Shown: positions 1 to 12,320 of the stretch, piece by piece
Layout of the letters: each line of letters begins with the position of its first letter
Numbering within the stretch: position 1 is the stretch's first letter
Assembly: GCF_901709675.1 (NCBI RefSeq)
Contig: NC_051095.1
Location: 8,023,956 to 8,087,955 of the forward strand
Source of the DNA: Syngnathus acus
Taxonomy: Eukaryota > Chordata > Actinopteri > Syngnathiformes > Syngnathidae
Direction: 5' to 3'
Length of the DNA stretch: 64,000 nt
Translations under genes and position numbers: made by a program
The notes under the pieces: model-generated
Seen by the model: only the letters and a program-made list of their open reading frames with translations
The model's database searches: none
What the model was told of the DNA's origin: nothing

Positions 1-1780
1 TGTCCACCTTCTTTTGTTTATTTCAGTAGTTCTATCCACGTTGACCTTAAGTCACTTTTTTGTTGTTTTCTTACGCATCTCAGGTAGAAATGAATTGACT
101 GCAAGCATGTGCATGAAAACAGCAACAACAAAAAAAGATGCGCTTGTTGACAGAGTGGAAAATGACAAGGTGGACATTGTGACTAATGTTAGGATTTCAT
201 GGAGATTTTTGAGTACTGTTTAACGTTTTTAATAACTGGGGTTGACTGCTTAAAGTAACAAAGCAATGCTGTTTCAAATATTTACACAGCTTGATTGCAA
301 ATGGTCGCTTAATTGACATTTAGCAGGTTTCAGAACAGCGACCAATCACCTTTCACTCCATCACATCATCATCGGGGGGGGGTGTCATGCTTCCGAGGTG
401 TCTGTGGATTGTATTTTGGGGGGGAGGGGCATTTCCGCCGCTGAACACGACTCGGCATTGATATAATAGTTCTACATAGGTGGCATTAATGAATGCATAA
501 ATATTGTCAGCACGTTAAGACACAATTATAAGACTTTCATTTACTCACGAATGTCAAGGCTCACTATTTGGCAAGCCAAGGCATCAATGGTACTTAATTG
601 TGTGAAGTGGAAGCAATTTTAATCATTTGCATCATTCATTTGTTCCAAATAAGGTCAAAGCAGTGGTGATATATGTAGATTTTATGTAAAAATGGTTTAT
701 AAGCCCTTAGCTGCAGCAATTATCAAGTATTATCCTAAGGACACACCACTCCACTTTGTTTGTTGTTTTTTGGTCCAAGTATAAATATTCGCACATAAAA
801 ATGTACTGATGAATGTAGTTTAACCTCTATATCAATATTTCATAAAGATTTGCATCATAATGAGTTTAGTTAAATAGTTTTTGCTGTGCCACACAGTGAA
901 GACTTTCCATAAATGCAAATGAATTCAATATAATTTCGGCTTGCTACTGGTATGAAAAAACTATTTTTCTTTAATTGGCGCAGCGTGGAGGGAAAACTAC
1001 ATCCTCGAATACGCAAGGTGCGCTCGTCCTTGGCTCAGAACGAAGGAGAGTATGTTAGCCAAACAATGGGGAGCATTAAAACAGGCTGGGTCAATACACC
1101 CCACTGGGCCGCGTGTCTTCCCGCAAGCTGCAAGAAGTTGCTCCGGTGGGGCTGTGGCACCAAATAGAAACATCAATTACCGTAAATTACACCAAAACAG
1201 TGTGTAACACTTCAATTTGTTTAATCTTTGGTGCTGTCTGAGCTGCTTTGGATAAAAGGCGAGCGGAGCAGTGGCGCAAGATAACATTCAATAGCCCTAA
1301 GATACATATCTCTTCTAGCTTGTGGGAAAAAAGGGTGGTTATTTATGTCCTGCTTGACTTGGAAAGCATTATTAAAGACTCGGAAATACTTCTTGAAGAT
1401 GTTTTTTCCCCCTAAGCACGGCTTATTTCCAACACACATGATTCACATAATAATCGCAGAATGTAACATCAGCATCACTCTGAACATACTTGTGATGCAA
1501 TAAGCCCGCCACTGAAAAATACTCACGATATGCTCACTCTAAAATGAGGAAAACGTGTGGAGATAGCAGAGGCTGCGTTAGAAGTGGTTCTTTCAGTAGT
1601 TTTTCATTTTTTTTCCGTTTTAATATCACTTAAAGACGCTGTAAAATGAATGCAGGGATGTGTTTCTAAATATATTACACACATAATTGTGGAAAACTTG
1701 TGAAGAAAATGTTGGATAACTGCACTAAAAGTGTACTACTTGACGTTTTACATTGCTTAATGACTGTACTTGTGTTTATT
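1..1780. other. gene-free AT-rich flank
   Basis: No ORF here resembles a known protein. The stretch is AT-rich with a short G run near 376-425. A perfect POU octamer ATGCAAAT lies at 913-920. I see no repeat element with recognisable ends. It is the distal 3' flank of zic6. Confidence 0.5.
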
Positions 1781-1788
1781 CCCTAGAT

Positions 1789-2112
1789 CACAGGTGTCAA
1801 ACTCAAGGCCCGGGGGCCAGATACGGCCGGCCACATCATTTCATGTGGCCGGCGAAGACAAATTGTGCATCAAATTCGTGTGTACTAGAATTGCAAATTG
1901 TCTTCACTTTTAATATCTTTTTTTTTTTTAATATTTGACCAGTTTTTACTCGTCTGATTTTGAAAACGAGTTATTTGCCAGTTTGTTTTGTAGCTTTTAC
2001 TGTATATATATGAGGTGCTCATACATTTATTTGGGTTGACAGTCATAATGGCCCTCCGAAAGAAGCTATGACTACAATGCGGCCCGCGAAAAAAATGAGT
2101 TTGACACCCCTG
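1789..2112. mobile_element. non-autonomous hAT MITE with 8-bp target duplication
   Basis: The element is 324 bp and is flanked by a perfect 8-bp direct repeat CCCTAGAT (1781-1788 and 2113-2120), the TSD length of hAT transposons. Its ends are inverted: CACAGGTGTCAAACTCA on the left and CAGGGGTGTCAAACTCA as the reverse complement of the right, 15 of 17 matching. There is no transposase ORF, so it would depend on an enzyme in trans. The interior carries GGCCCG/GGCCGG-type subterminal motifs and a stretch near 2030-2060 shared with the copy at 60.5-60.9 kb. The CAGGGGTGTCAAACTC terminus belongs to a repeat type I recognise from many fish genomes; the exact family name needs a repeat library. Confidence 0.88.
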
Positions 2113-2120
2113 CCCTAGAT

Positions 2121-2839
2121 GTACATTTTGCAACTTATTTCCTGCAGACGTAGAGTGGCTCAAACAACCAGTGACAAATTGTGTGTTTTTAAACATACTC
2201 AGCCAATCAAGAGGAATCTGATTCTGATTTGCGGGAACTGCACTTATCGTGCTTGCGAAGGATAAAATAAGACTTCAGTCAATCTTTGTTCAATGATTTG
2301 CCTTGCTATGGTTGATTAATTAAGAGTGGTGGTGTTGGTTGCTGGGGACAGATGAAGATTTGTCCATTTCAGGGAACATTTGGGAAGGGGGCGGGGAGCA
2401 TATTGGGTAGAAGTTGGTGGGGGGCCGGGCTAAATGAAAGACAAATGCGAGTAGTGCCCACTCAGCTATTTTCCCAGTCAAGATCAAAGGCGTGCCGGAC
2501 CGGCCGCTCCACAGGAAACTTGAGATGGGTCTTGCCTTTGTTTGCTGTTGCTAGGCAACCGGCGCCAGACTGAAAGTGTTTGCAATGGGGTACCAACTTC
2601 AAAACCATTTCCAATATAAATTTTCCAGACAGTCCTCGGCTCTCAATTTAGCCAGAAAATGAGAAGAAAGTGACGAAGGCGGATCGGCCCGTCTTTCAGA
2701 CATGGAATCGTCAATGGCGCCTATCCAGAACATTTCCTGAACGAGCCACCTCGTGCAAACTAAATACAAGCATCGTGAAACGTGATTAGCACGTTTTCCA
2801 TCCTCGTGCGACAACAACGAGGAGCGGAAGAAGAAAAAG
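2121..2839. other. gene-free stretch with low-complexity tail remnant and X-box
   Basis: No gene is seen. A short CTGATTCTGATT tract near 2219-2230 resembles the 3' tail of a fish SINE or LINE. The X-box at 2547-2559 is listed separately. From about 2590 the sequence is mixed in composition and low in simple repeats, as in a possible regulatory element. Confidence 0.35.
2547..2559. promoter_or_regulatory. RFX-type X-box palindrome
   Basis: The 13-mer GTTGCTAGGCAAC is a near-perfect inverted repeat (GTTGC / GCAAC) and fits the X-box bound by RFX winged-helix factors. This motif class is among the commonest long motifs in vertebrate conserved noncoding DNA. Function here is inferred; a second perfect X-box lies at 47528-47540. 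Confidence 0.5.
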
Positions 2840-3260
2840 CTGGAAACTTAAATATAGCTTGATGCATTTATAAGCTCCGGTTCTGGCTTCCCGGTGAAGC
2901 TAATTAGGATGCTGTTATCTATTAATGGGCCTCGTGATAGTAACGGTGGCTAGACATGTGTCACAGAGAGCTCATTACATATCATTAGTTCAACACTCCA
3001 ATAATGTCTACACCTGCTGAGCATAAGATAATGACTTGGCCCCTTGATATTTGCAGGACGATTGTCTCGCAAGCCAAGCAGCACCAGGAGGGCGGAGAGC
3101 TGCGTGAAAACGGATAAAGCTCCACAATGTGAAACACGCCGCCTTCTATTTGCTGCAACCTACGGCGGGGAAAGCGAGATGTGTTTTGGCCCGCTTTGGT
3201 CCACGCAAGTCATTAAATAAACCGGCATTACAAGCTTGTGACTAACCAACGCTCATGGCA
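2840..3260. promoter_or_regulatory. candidate conserved noncoding element
   Basis: This is a unique, non-repetitive block of balanced composition with clustered homeodomain cores (CTAATTAG near 2900, ATTAATGGG near 2922) and no open frame. It looks like a developmental enhancer of the kind that surrounds Zic genes. Conservation cannot be tested here, so this is inference. Confidence 0.3.
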
Positions 3261-3640
3261 TCTTTTAGGACGGAGAAAAGATACGGGCATTTTTGACGCT
3301 AGCTTACTTTCCAACAATAGTCTTGCTATTCCTGTCAGCTTGTTTGTCGCTGCGTAAGTCATCACAAGCACATTTGCAGCCTGTAGAGCTGTATAACATA
3401 TATTGCCTAGGGAGGAAAGATTTGGATGACTAATGTAATTGCAATTTGTTTTTTTACCTTCAATATCGCGATTGCTGTTTAATGTGTGGTTTTTTTTTTT
3501 GTCTATGTCCTCTTTTCATATTACTAACAAACACAAGCAATAGAATAATCTTTTGTCAGATAAACAGTATCAGATGTATTATTCAACCCCCAAATTTTCT
3601 TTACAATAATATGTTGCATGTGCCCCCATTAGTTTAAACA

Positions 3641-3944
3641 CATTCTGAATAATATTGCGTTTGTGGAATATTAGTGAAGCAGGGAATTCCACCTGTTTTC
3701 ATCCATCTCAGAGGGCGGCCATTTTGCCACTTGTTCACAAAAATGACCTCACAGTTGTCATTTTGGGTCACAAACAATCACAGTTCGCCGGTTTTCTAAA
3801 GCTGAGCTTTGATTGATTTGGACGTGAGACCTGGCAACTGTGATATAATTTTTGTCAATGAGTGACAAAATGGCCGCCTCCTGAGATGGATAAAAAGTTT
3901 TTTTGCTTAACTCATATTCCACAACCGCAATATTTATCAGAATG
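3641..3944. mobile_element. 304-bp foldback (palindromic) MITE
   Basis: The left arm from 3641 (CATTCTGAATAATATTGCG) and the reverse complement of the right arm from 3944 (CATTCTGATAAATATTGCG) match with few differences for roughly 100 bp. The match includes CATCTCAG, GGCGGCCATTTTG and CACAGTTG blocks. Pairing continues to the centre near 3802, where AAAGCTGAGCTTT is itself nearly self-complementary, so the whole unit could fold into one long hairpin. There is no ORF and no clear target duplication. This structure is typical of foldback MITEs. The family is not assigned. Confidence 0.75.
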
Positions 3945-4018
3945 CTGTGGGTAGACTAGAGGTGGCTCATTGATACTACTGTAAAAACATTTTTGGGGTT
4001 GGTCGCCATTAACATTTG

Positions 4019-4104
4019 CACTCTAATTGAAGTAGTAGTCAGTAAAAAACTTAATACAGTCTTTGAAACAAAAATAAGAATTATTTTTCAACTTAATTAG
4101 AGTG
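4019..4104. repeat. small inverted repeat
   Basis: CACTCTAATT at 4019-4028 is repeated in reverse complement at 4095-4104, with a few more matching bases inward. It may be a tiny MITE remnant or chance; no target duplication is evident. Confidence 0.35.
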
Positions 4105-4982
4105 TTACTTTTGAATGAGCTGCCTGCCACTGTGTTGTGTATTACATTCAGCCAAAATATGAACCCAAATTAACAGCCTTCAAAAATGCATCATTTTAAT
4201 AAATAAATGCTGGCTGACAAATGGGCAATTTAAAAATTGAACAATGCTGATGTCCTAATATATTTCAAATGAAATCATTAATTTATGGCTGACATTTTGG
4301 GATATTTAAATGTTATTGCCCCCCCCCACACCCACACACACACTCACTCCTCCCAGAGCGTGCCTGATTTAAATAGCAGTCATTTTTAGAATGAAGCACA
4401 TGGCACAGTGACAGAATGTTGACATGCTGGCAGCCAGCAGCGTGTGTACAATGTGTGTACGTTTCTATACATTCCGCAGCAAATATGCCGCCGAGCTGTT
4501 GGAACGCTGCAAGTGCAATCGCCACAAAGTGACCTTTGTGTCTGCAACGGCGAAGATTAGAATGGTGCTGTGCCTGCCTTGTGTTTTCACTACTGGAGCC
4601 AACTGGCACAGCACGGGCATCCTCTCCCCACAGCTCCCAGTCTGCCGTGATGACAATGGCGAGCCCATCTCGCACGGCATGTGAAAAACACAAAAAAGTG
4701 CTGGCGGGCCAGGAGAGTTTTCTGCGGAGAACAACACAACTGGTCTGCTGCTCCCTCTAAGGAAAATGGTTTTCTAAGAAGCAACTCTGACAGGACTTTT
4801 GACTACATGTCAGCTTTTGGCTACAAATTGACTTAGAATGCAAAGAAAAGAATGATGGTGAGGATTCATTCCACATTTCTACCCTCTCAAGCTTTTCTTC
4901 TTTTCCTTCAAAGTTCAAACAACCCAAAATGGCCTACATTTAAGTTTGCCACCAGCCACTCTGCTGCGTCCTCATTTAAACC
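4105..4982. other. gene-free stretch
   Basis: A C-run joined to a CA tract lies at about 4320-4345. Several overlapping ORFs of up to 126 codons between 4313 and 4784 occur in different frames on both strands; none has a recognisable domain, and their mutual overlap argues against coding. Confidence 0.4.
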
Positions 4983-5002
4983 CTTGGTTTCCTTAATAGT
5001 CA

Positions 5003-5060
5003 GCTTGCGTGCGTGCTTGCATGCGTGCGTGCTTGCATGCGTGTGTGTGTGTGTCTGTGT
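5003..5060. repeat. GCGT/GCTT-GCAT and GT microsatellite
   Basis: Imperfect tandem units GCGTGCTTGCAT are followed by a GT run. It is simple sequence of a type common in fish genomes. Confidence 0.8.
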
Positions 5061-6553
5061 ACAATAAGTGTGTGTGTAGGTGTGTAAGATCAGCAAAGAA
5101 TGCATTCCTTGCATGTGGCACACAAGGATGGGTCAAAATAAAAGAAAAGAAAAAAGCAGTGGCAGATGTGCGACCACATAAGGTGGCAAGTTGTGTAGGT
5201 GTGTGCGTGCATGCGTGTTCTACTTTTTGTATTATTTGTTCTTTGTTTATATGTTACCTTTTTCATTTTTGTATTCTAATTGGTTTATAATGTGATATAT
5301 TTGTGTTGAAAAAAAATATAAGGTCCTCTCCTTTGTGCTTTTCATTACTATGAGTGTGTGTTTTGGGGCAGGGGGTGGGTTAAGGGGGCTTCTGCCCAAG
5401 GCGCCATTCAGAACATCCACTGACAGGGCAAGATATTAGAAATGCTGTTTATTGTAAACTCCAACCACACTAGAAGCCATATTATCAAATAATGTCATAT
5501 TTGTCAAAGGCATTATTATTACTAACACACAATTAAAGGTAATTCGAACAATTTTAGAAGTGCGTATGAAAGTGGCAGGCCTTCGCATTGATCAGTACCC
5601 AAGAAGTAGCTCTTGGTTTCCAAAAGACCAGTGACCTCTGATCTTCACTCAACAATATTATCTTGGTAAAGGCAGAAAACATTACATTATGATGGTGTGC
5701 AGATAACATCTCAAACTCGCCACCAACTGGCCAATCCCCCCAGAAGAATTCTGTTTTAAAATGATCAGAAAAAGTGAAATCTATTGTTCTTAGATTCCCT
5801 TTCCCCGTAGTGTGATATCATATTTAATAAATCATCAAGAATGGAGCATATGAATAATGCCGCGGCATCATTAAGTGTACATACTGTACCCTGTATAATA
5901 TGCAATAAATTTCAGTAGGCGAGCTTTAAAAAGAGTCAAAGAGAAGTGTGTTGCATTTCCTTAGAATAAACGTAACGTACTGTACATACGTTTAATAATG
6001 TATTATTCATTACGGATTGTTAACAGCGTATTATCAGTCATTTTGCAGTGGAAGAGTTGGATATTTTGGGGTCACTGATTGTGGCAGAAACAAAGCAACC
6101 TCTCACCCCAGCAGATGACTGCTGCCTGAACCCCTCAATAGCCCCACTGAGACAATAAAATGGCCGAGTGGCTATTGAACGGAACAAGCAGGAAGAAGGC
6201 AGACGCTTTATAGCGAGCCCAGTGTGAAAATGAAGATTTAGGAACAGTAAACATTGGAATTCTCTTGGCCTCGAGGTCAAGCCGCCCAGTTACCTTTCCG
6301 GGCCCTCTTGCCCCCCCCAACCCTCTAGGGCGCCTGCAGGGGCAGACCCCAAACTGCACGGCACAGTTGTGGCGCTTCAGGTTGAAACAAAAGAGCCGTC
6401 ATGGTGAATCACAGGCCTCGGACAATAATTACCGACTTGATTTATGCCAGGAATGCCCTTAGTTAAAAAAGAAAATATAAAAAATACTGTAGTCTGCCCA
6501 TTCACTTTGCACTAGTGCTCCACATAATGAATTACATCAAATTAGATTAGGAT

Positions 6554-6558
<5 letters not shown>
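5061..6558. other. gene-free stretch with one enhancer-like block
   Basis: 5061-6030 is AT-rich with no feature I can name. About 6040-6470 is unique sequence of mixed composition, ending in AATAATTACCGACTTGATTTATG, and could be a conserved noncoding element. That is inference from composition only. No coding region is supported. Confidence 0.3.
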
Positions 6559-6595
<37 letters not shown>

Positions 6596-6596
6596 G
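6559..6596. repeat. (GA)n followed by G-run
   Basis: About 13 GA units (6559-6584) run directly into twelve G (6585-6596). Confidence 0.9.
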
Positions 6597-9500
6597 ATTT
6601 ATGTCACTACAGTACTACATGCTGAACTTTCTCAGATTAGTATAGATGTTTAAAGACAGTACAATTTGTCTTGTTAAAACAAAAGAGTGGATGAAGCCAA
6701 TTAGACAAGATTACATGTTATTTAAAAGTCCCGGCATGACTTTTTTCAAATGCGAACGTATTCTCATGCGTAAACTCTCCATTTATCCAACAAGCAAGAT
6801 AGGCGCCATCTTAAGCGTGATCGGTGCATTATACTACATGACAAGTTTAAAAGTCTTGATCTTTTCACTGTGTTGTAGAAGAGGATTTGCTCGGCCCTTT
6901 TCATGTTGGCGGTATTAAAAAGCTGAAAGGAGTGTGGGTAAGGGGTGGGGGGGGCGGTCTCCGAGGGGGGTGGGGGCAGCGCTGACGTCACGGGCCGGGG
7001 AGTCACCCACCGTGCGTTTGGCGTCTCCAAGTAAAGACTTATCCGCAAAGGAGTCGGGGCGCACAATGCGTGCGGACAGGGCGTGAAAGTACGATCATCA
7101 TCAGCTCTGAATGCAAAAAAGAAAACATATCTGCCACAAAAAAGGGAGGCTCATTCCAATTCAGCTGCGTTGTTAGGACAACGAGAACCATCCCTCAGAT
7201 GATTAGTTCCACTTCAAAAGAATTTACTTTCCGCAGTGGAAACGTCCCCCTTTTGTGTCCTTACACAGGGGTTTATCGAGCCCAAAGACGAATCGTATGT
7301 CTAGTCAGCCTGTTTATTATTCACACTACAATTGTATTAAATAAATAGAGGAGCGCTAACAAAGGCCTATTAGCCCATAAACATGTCCTCGCGCACACAA
7401 AAAGAGGCGAAATCACAGTCTGTGCTCAACAATTTAGCTGGCAGTGAATGTGAAGGCGAAATAAAACACACCGCTTAGGCTCAGAATGACCTGACACGGA
7501 CACCATGACGCAAGCATGTTGTGTTGGGCCCTGTTTTGTCTTACAGTCGTGTGTGCCAAGAAGCGGCAAAGCGAGGGCCTTTTTTTTTTTTTTTTTGATG
7601 CCTTTCACCCTAAAACGAGGAATGAAAGCGTCCTTGTTTGTCTAGATACATTATTTGGAGGAGGCTCCATTTGGATGCACAACTCTAAGCGTGGCTGCTT
7701 GTTCACAAAACAACATGCGAGGAAAAAGAAAACAGCATGCAAAAGGAGGCAAAGGGAAGGGGGAGCGTGAATCAAATGCGGTTGCTTAAAAGTGACACCT
7801 ACTTTGCTTTTACTACATGTTTATTTCACGAACTGAAACGCCAAAATATCTGGGATTATAAATACATACAGGTTTGGGAACTTTAACCTGCTGAGGCATG
7901 GGGTGTTAAATGCAACCACTTCTTCTCACTTTTTTTTTTTTAATCACCTTGTAATGGATTTCCCGACTGTAATTTGGGGATTTGAGTTGCACTGCATGCT
8001 ACTGAAAGGCGTTAATGATTTCATCTCAAGCCGATCTGGTAAATAGATTCACTTTGCCGGACCAAATAAACCAAGATGCACAGCAATTCATAGGAAATGC
8101 ATGGGTTTTTTTTAGTTCTGAAAGTGAGCATATTAATGAACAGCAATAATTTTCATATATTGCAGCTTGACAAAATGGCACATTAAGAATTTTGAAAATC
8201 TGATTTATTTAGCGATAAAAAAGCTTTTTTTTGTAGATTGTTTTGTGTGATATCACCAAAAAGAAATCTGGTTCAGAATCACCTTCAAATTAAAGGGTAA
8301 AACTTTATTATTTCACATCTTTCATTTGGTGTACTACTCAGGGAACCCCTTTTCCATTTGGCTGATGTGGGTCAATTAAAAATATTTCTGACGCGTCAAA
8401 ATTTTTCAGCGCTGCCACAAAAATATTTAAATAGCAGAAATGCAACATGAGTGGTGACGAGTGCAGTGTGCATATAGAATTGGTCATGTACTTGGGTGAT
8501 GATTTATTTTTTATTTGTTAAGAGGTGTTTGAAGGGCACATTCTATGTTTTTTTTTTATATCACAAAGATGATGCCATCAACTTGTCACACTGCTAACAA
8601 AAATAGACAAAATATTTTAAAAACATTCAGAAAATGTTGGCAATGATGCACAAATGAGCTGCTTTGCCAACCGATGTCACATCCACAAGAAGATCAGTGA
8701 GATGAATGACCAATCTGATTGGTTCATGTGTGAAAAGGGGCGGGTCTTGGGGGGGGGGTTATGCCCTTAATTTAAAGGTTTCACATAACTCCTCTGAACA
8801 ACGAAAAAATAAAGAGGATTGTGAGTGCTTATGTTCTCCCTAATGAAGTAAGAAGTCAAATCTGATGTTTTTCTGAAAAAACAAAGTTGTTACTTTAAAT
8901 TTTTAGGAGTACTTAGAAGTACAACCTAGCTCAAGCTTGGTTATATTTAGTTACAAAAACTTTATACTGTACTGGGCATATATATACGACAAGGTACAAA
9001 ACACAAAATAGTCATTTTGTGTCGATTAGGGTGCTTGCGGGCCTCGAGAAAAAAAAAGTACCTCAATTTAGCGGACAATAGGCGTTAAAGGGCAGCCCCT
9101 CCCTTCGATTAAGCCATTTAATCAAAGTCCCACTTTAGTAGCATTTAGTATTATAGCCCATGAAAAGGCACAGAAACTCACTTGTACTTTCGGCTGTATA
9201 GAGCGACAAAAATAAATCTATATATATATATATATACATTTTTGTACTGCAATTTGGCGCACAGTATACTGTACATCATTATTCCATACTAAATTATTCT
9301 AGCGGTTATTCCTGATCGCCCTCGTCTGTACTTGTCAATCAAATCCACTGTGTACCACACAATGCAGTCAAAGCAAATTCAGGAAAAAGATCCCAGCATG
9401 ACTAAATGTCACCAAGTGAACTTTGCATGATGCAAATCAGCCTCCTGTTGCCTCTTTTCCAGCGACAGGTGAAACCGAAACTTTCTTCTTTTGTTCTTTT

Positions 9501-10420
9501 TATGTGTGACACAACCGCACTAGCTGCGACACTATTTTGTCAGCATTCAAATCCGCACGAGCCTTGGGAACAATCAAACACTCAAGCGCAAATTTTCATG
9601 CAGATGATGCTAGATGTCATCATTTGACGCAATTGTTCTTAAAGATCTTAAATTCTGTTAAAAAATACAAATTTAAAGACTGAGATTAAACAAAAATGTG
9701 ACTTCTTTCATCTGGCAAATTAAAAGCAGAATTTTTATAACGTTCAATGAGCTAATGGGTTGCATTTGCCAAACTATTCTGCCAATTTCTGAACTGACTT
9801 AACTTTTCAGTTAGGAGTTTTAAGGCAAAATTAAGCCTAATGCAAGAAGTGGAAGTGGAATTTGGTGCTGATCTAAATTTGATTGGTTGGCCTTATTGGA
9901 ATTCCGCAATCCTAAAATTTAGTGTCATTGTAGTTTGGTAGCCATATGAATGAAGACAGTCGCGCAACAAGATGCGGAAATATTAATATTGTTCTATCTG
10001 TCTTAAAGTGTTGCTTCATCTTTTGTGTTCAAACATCCGTTCCTTAAAGTCTTAAAATATCGCAACACCATTGTCTTTTTTATTTTTATCTCTTTTCTGT
10101 GGGTTTTTTTTTTTTTTGTGATGTGAGATGAGTTTACTGCCACCGTCCAGTGCTTGTATCTCTAACGTTTGCTCACACATCAAACCAAAAAAACTGGCCA
10201 ACATATATCTCATATATTGGAAAAACATTTAAGTCAACTCGTTCATTTCTTAAGGCATCGCTGTATACATTTTAGCAAACCTTGTTTTGGGTGAACACAC
10301 TTGCGCCTACTACGCTACTGTATTTCCATTGTTGCCCATGATGGTGATACTTGGACGGCCAAGTATTTTTTCAGGTGGTACTCGGTGTAAAAAGTTAGCA
10401 AACCGCTGCCTTAAATAAAA
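6597..10420. other. gene-free stretch
   Basis: The stretch is mostly AT-rich intergenic DNA. It holds a GC-rich patch at 6930-7050 that includes a perfect CRE, and enhancer-like unique blocks near 7330-7510 and 7930-8130. Smaller tracts are homopolymers at 7580-7597 and 10105-10119 and a (TA)n tract at 9220-9236. No gene or element with defined ends was found. Confidence 0.35.
6983..6990. promoter_or_regulatory. perfect CRE (TGACGTCA)
   Basis: This is a full palindromic CREB/ATF site in a GC-rich 130-bp patch. It is one of five perfect copies in the window (others at 22353, 32912, 40208 and 53715). Binding is inferred. Confidence 0.4.
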
Positions 10421-10429
10421 CGCCTTCCA

Positions 10430-11110
10430 GCTGCTCCTGTTTTTCAATCTGGAGCCACTCGGGCACACGTGTGCGAGCGCGGGTGCAATTGGAGCTGTTA
10501 AAACGGTGCTAAAGATCAATAGGATGTTATTGTTAACGGGGGAAACGCGAGTTGAGGTGCCATCGCAGGTTGTCACGTGTGATGCTCGCGCTAAAGAGGC
10601 GCCTGTAAACAGTCAGCAGCTGCACGCCGGCTGATGAAATGGTTCAGGCCTGCATGAGGTAATAAATCCCAGCCTTACTCAAATGAGATGCTATCCTACT
10701 CTGGGAATTCAGCAGCAGCAAAGGGGAGGAGGAGGAGGAGGCAAATGTGCACCTCAAATGGGACTATTAATAGAGGCTCGGCTCTCTTAACTTGGAATCT
10801 ATATTATTATGCGCTTCAAAAATGAGATCAACTATATGGGTCAGTGGGATTTCTCCGTGAGTGGATGTGGGGAAAAAAGACGGACTACAAGAAACTGGGC
10901 CGATTGCTGACAACAGATCTGAAGGAACTGAGCAAGTTATATGAAAATTATTTGGGCAGAGCTTTAATTAACGCCGCCGCTTTTAACTGATTGAAAGGGA
11001 GCCCGTGTCCACGCTGACGCTGGTGAGAGGATGGCAGGCCTCATTATTTTGCCCGACTCCTTGATTGTCTAAATAGGCTTCATCGTATAAATAAAAGCAC
11101 GAGTGACTTG
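10430..11110. promoter_or_regulatory. candidate conserved noncoding cluster
   Basis: This is unique sequence with little simple repeat. It contains TTTAATTAACG near 10962-10972, TTGATTGTCTAAATAGG near 11060 and several CAAATGAGATG-like motifs, with no coding frame. It has the look of a developmental enhancer cluster about 10 kb downstream of zic6. Cross-species alignment would be decisive. Confidence 0.3.
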
Positions 11111-12180
11111 AAATGTTCAAAGGGAAAATTTATTTGGGAACGTTGAAAAATGATCAAAGCGAGTCGTCTCTCGTAACCTCGGCGGTCCGCGAGGGCCCGA
11201 TACACGGGGACTTCAATCCTTACACACTGGGTTTCATTTTTAACTCCGACAAGCAAACAGCTACTCCACCCTCAACATCTGTCTCTGTCTCTCTCTCGGG
11301 GGAGCACAACAGAAACGTATTAACCTCCTCACGGCTCAGGCTGCCCACAAATGACTGCGGTTATTAGCGACGGGGGGGGGGAAAAAAAAGCAGCAGTTGT
11401 TCAGAAGATATGATCAAATGCAATATAATTACACAACATTAGATACACCTGCATAATCTAATGGAATCTCATACCGGAGCGTAACCAAAATTGAGCCATT
11501 AGAAAGATAATTCACACTTTTATTGAGTAATTTTTCCAATTTTTCATATATATTTATATATATATATAATTATTATCATGGCCCTCGGTCTAACTAAGCT
11601 CATGTCTTAATGTACACACCTCATAAAACATGTAATTTGCTGCATCTGCAGTCTTGTAAATTGTACTTGGCATTATTCATGGCACTTGCAGTGCAGTAGA
11701 TTAGGTTCAGTGCATCATATAAATCTGTGAAGATACTGTGAATAATGTGTATAATCAACTCAAAAATACGAGCGACACAACAACTACAAAATCTAACCTT
11801 TCACCATTAAACCCACAAAGACATAAGATAGAGACGTTATCATCTCAGTTCCAAAATGTTACCGTTATTCAAGAATAGGGCATCTGCTCAAGCAATGAGT
11901 GACCACCGATTGTAGTATGATTCGCGAATCAGAACCTTTGGAGGTAGCAAGTAGCTTAAGTGTTTTTAAGTCACTAGCCAACAAGCCCGTGTCTAGCTGG
12001 TTCGGTCCCATGAAGTGTAAAAGCAGGATTCGATTTTATATTTAAGATCAACCCCTTTTAACACACCTCAGACCACAGGATAGTTGTATAAAGTAATCTT
12101 ACAAAACGCTATGTTATTTGTCATCCTTGATCAGGAAAGGACAAAAAGCAGATTATGCATGAAGCAGGTCTAAGGCACAT
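11111..12180. other. gene-free AT-rich stretch
   Basis: A (TA)n tract lies near 11545-11570. The 84-codon ORF at 11113-11367 shows no domain. Nothing else is recognised. Confidence 0.35.
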
Positions 12181-12320
12181 TGCGTATGTGCAAGTCATAA
12201 GTAAGTCTCGACTTTTAAGTTTTAAGCAAGTCCCCAGCTACTATTCAAATCCCCTCCAAATTTCAAGCTAGTTGAGTCATTACTTGGGTTAAGCAAGTCA
12301 TAAGTCATAAAATGGACTGA
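12180..12320. repeat. degenerate AAGTC-rich repeat
   Basis: Repeated CAAGTC / AAGTCAT words (for example near 12190-12210, 12228-12234 and 12295-12308) give this block the texture of an old interspersed repeat found in fish genomes. Ends are not definable. Confidence 0.4.
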
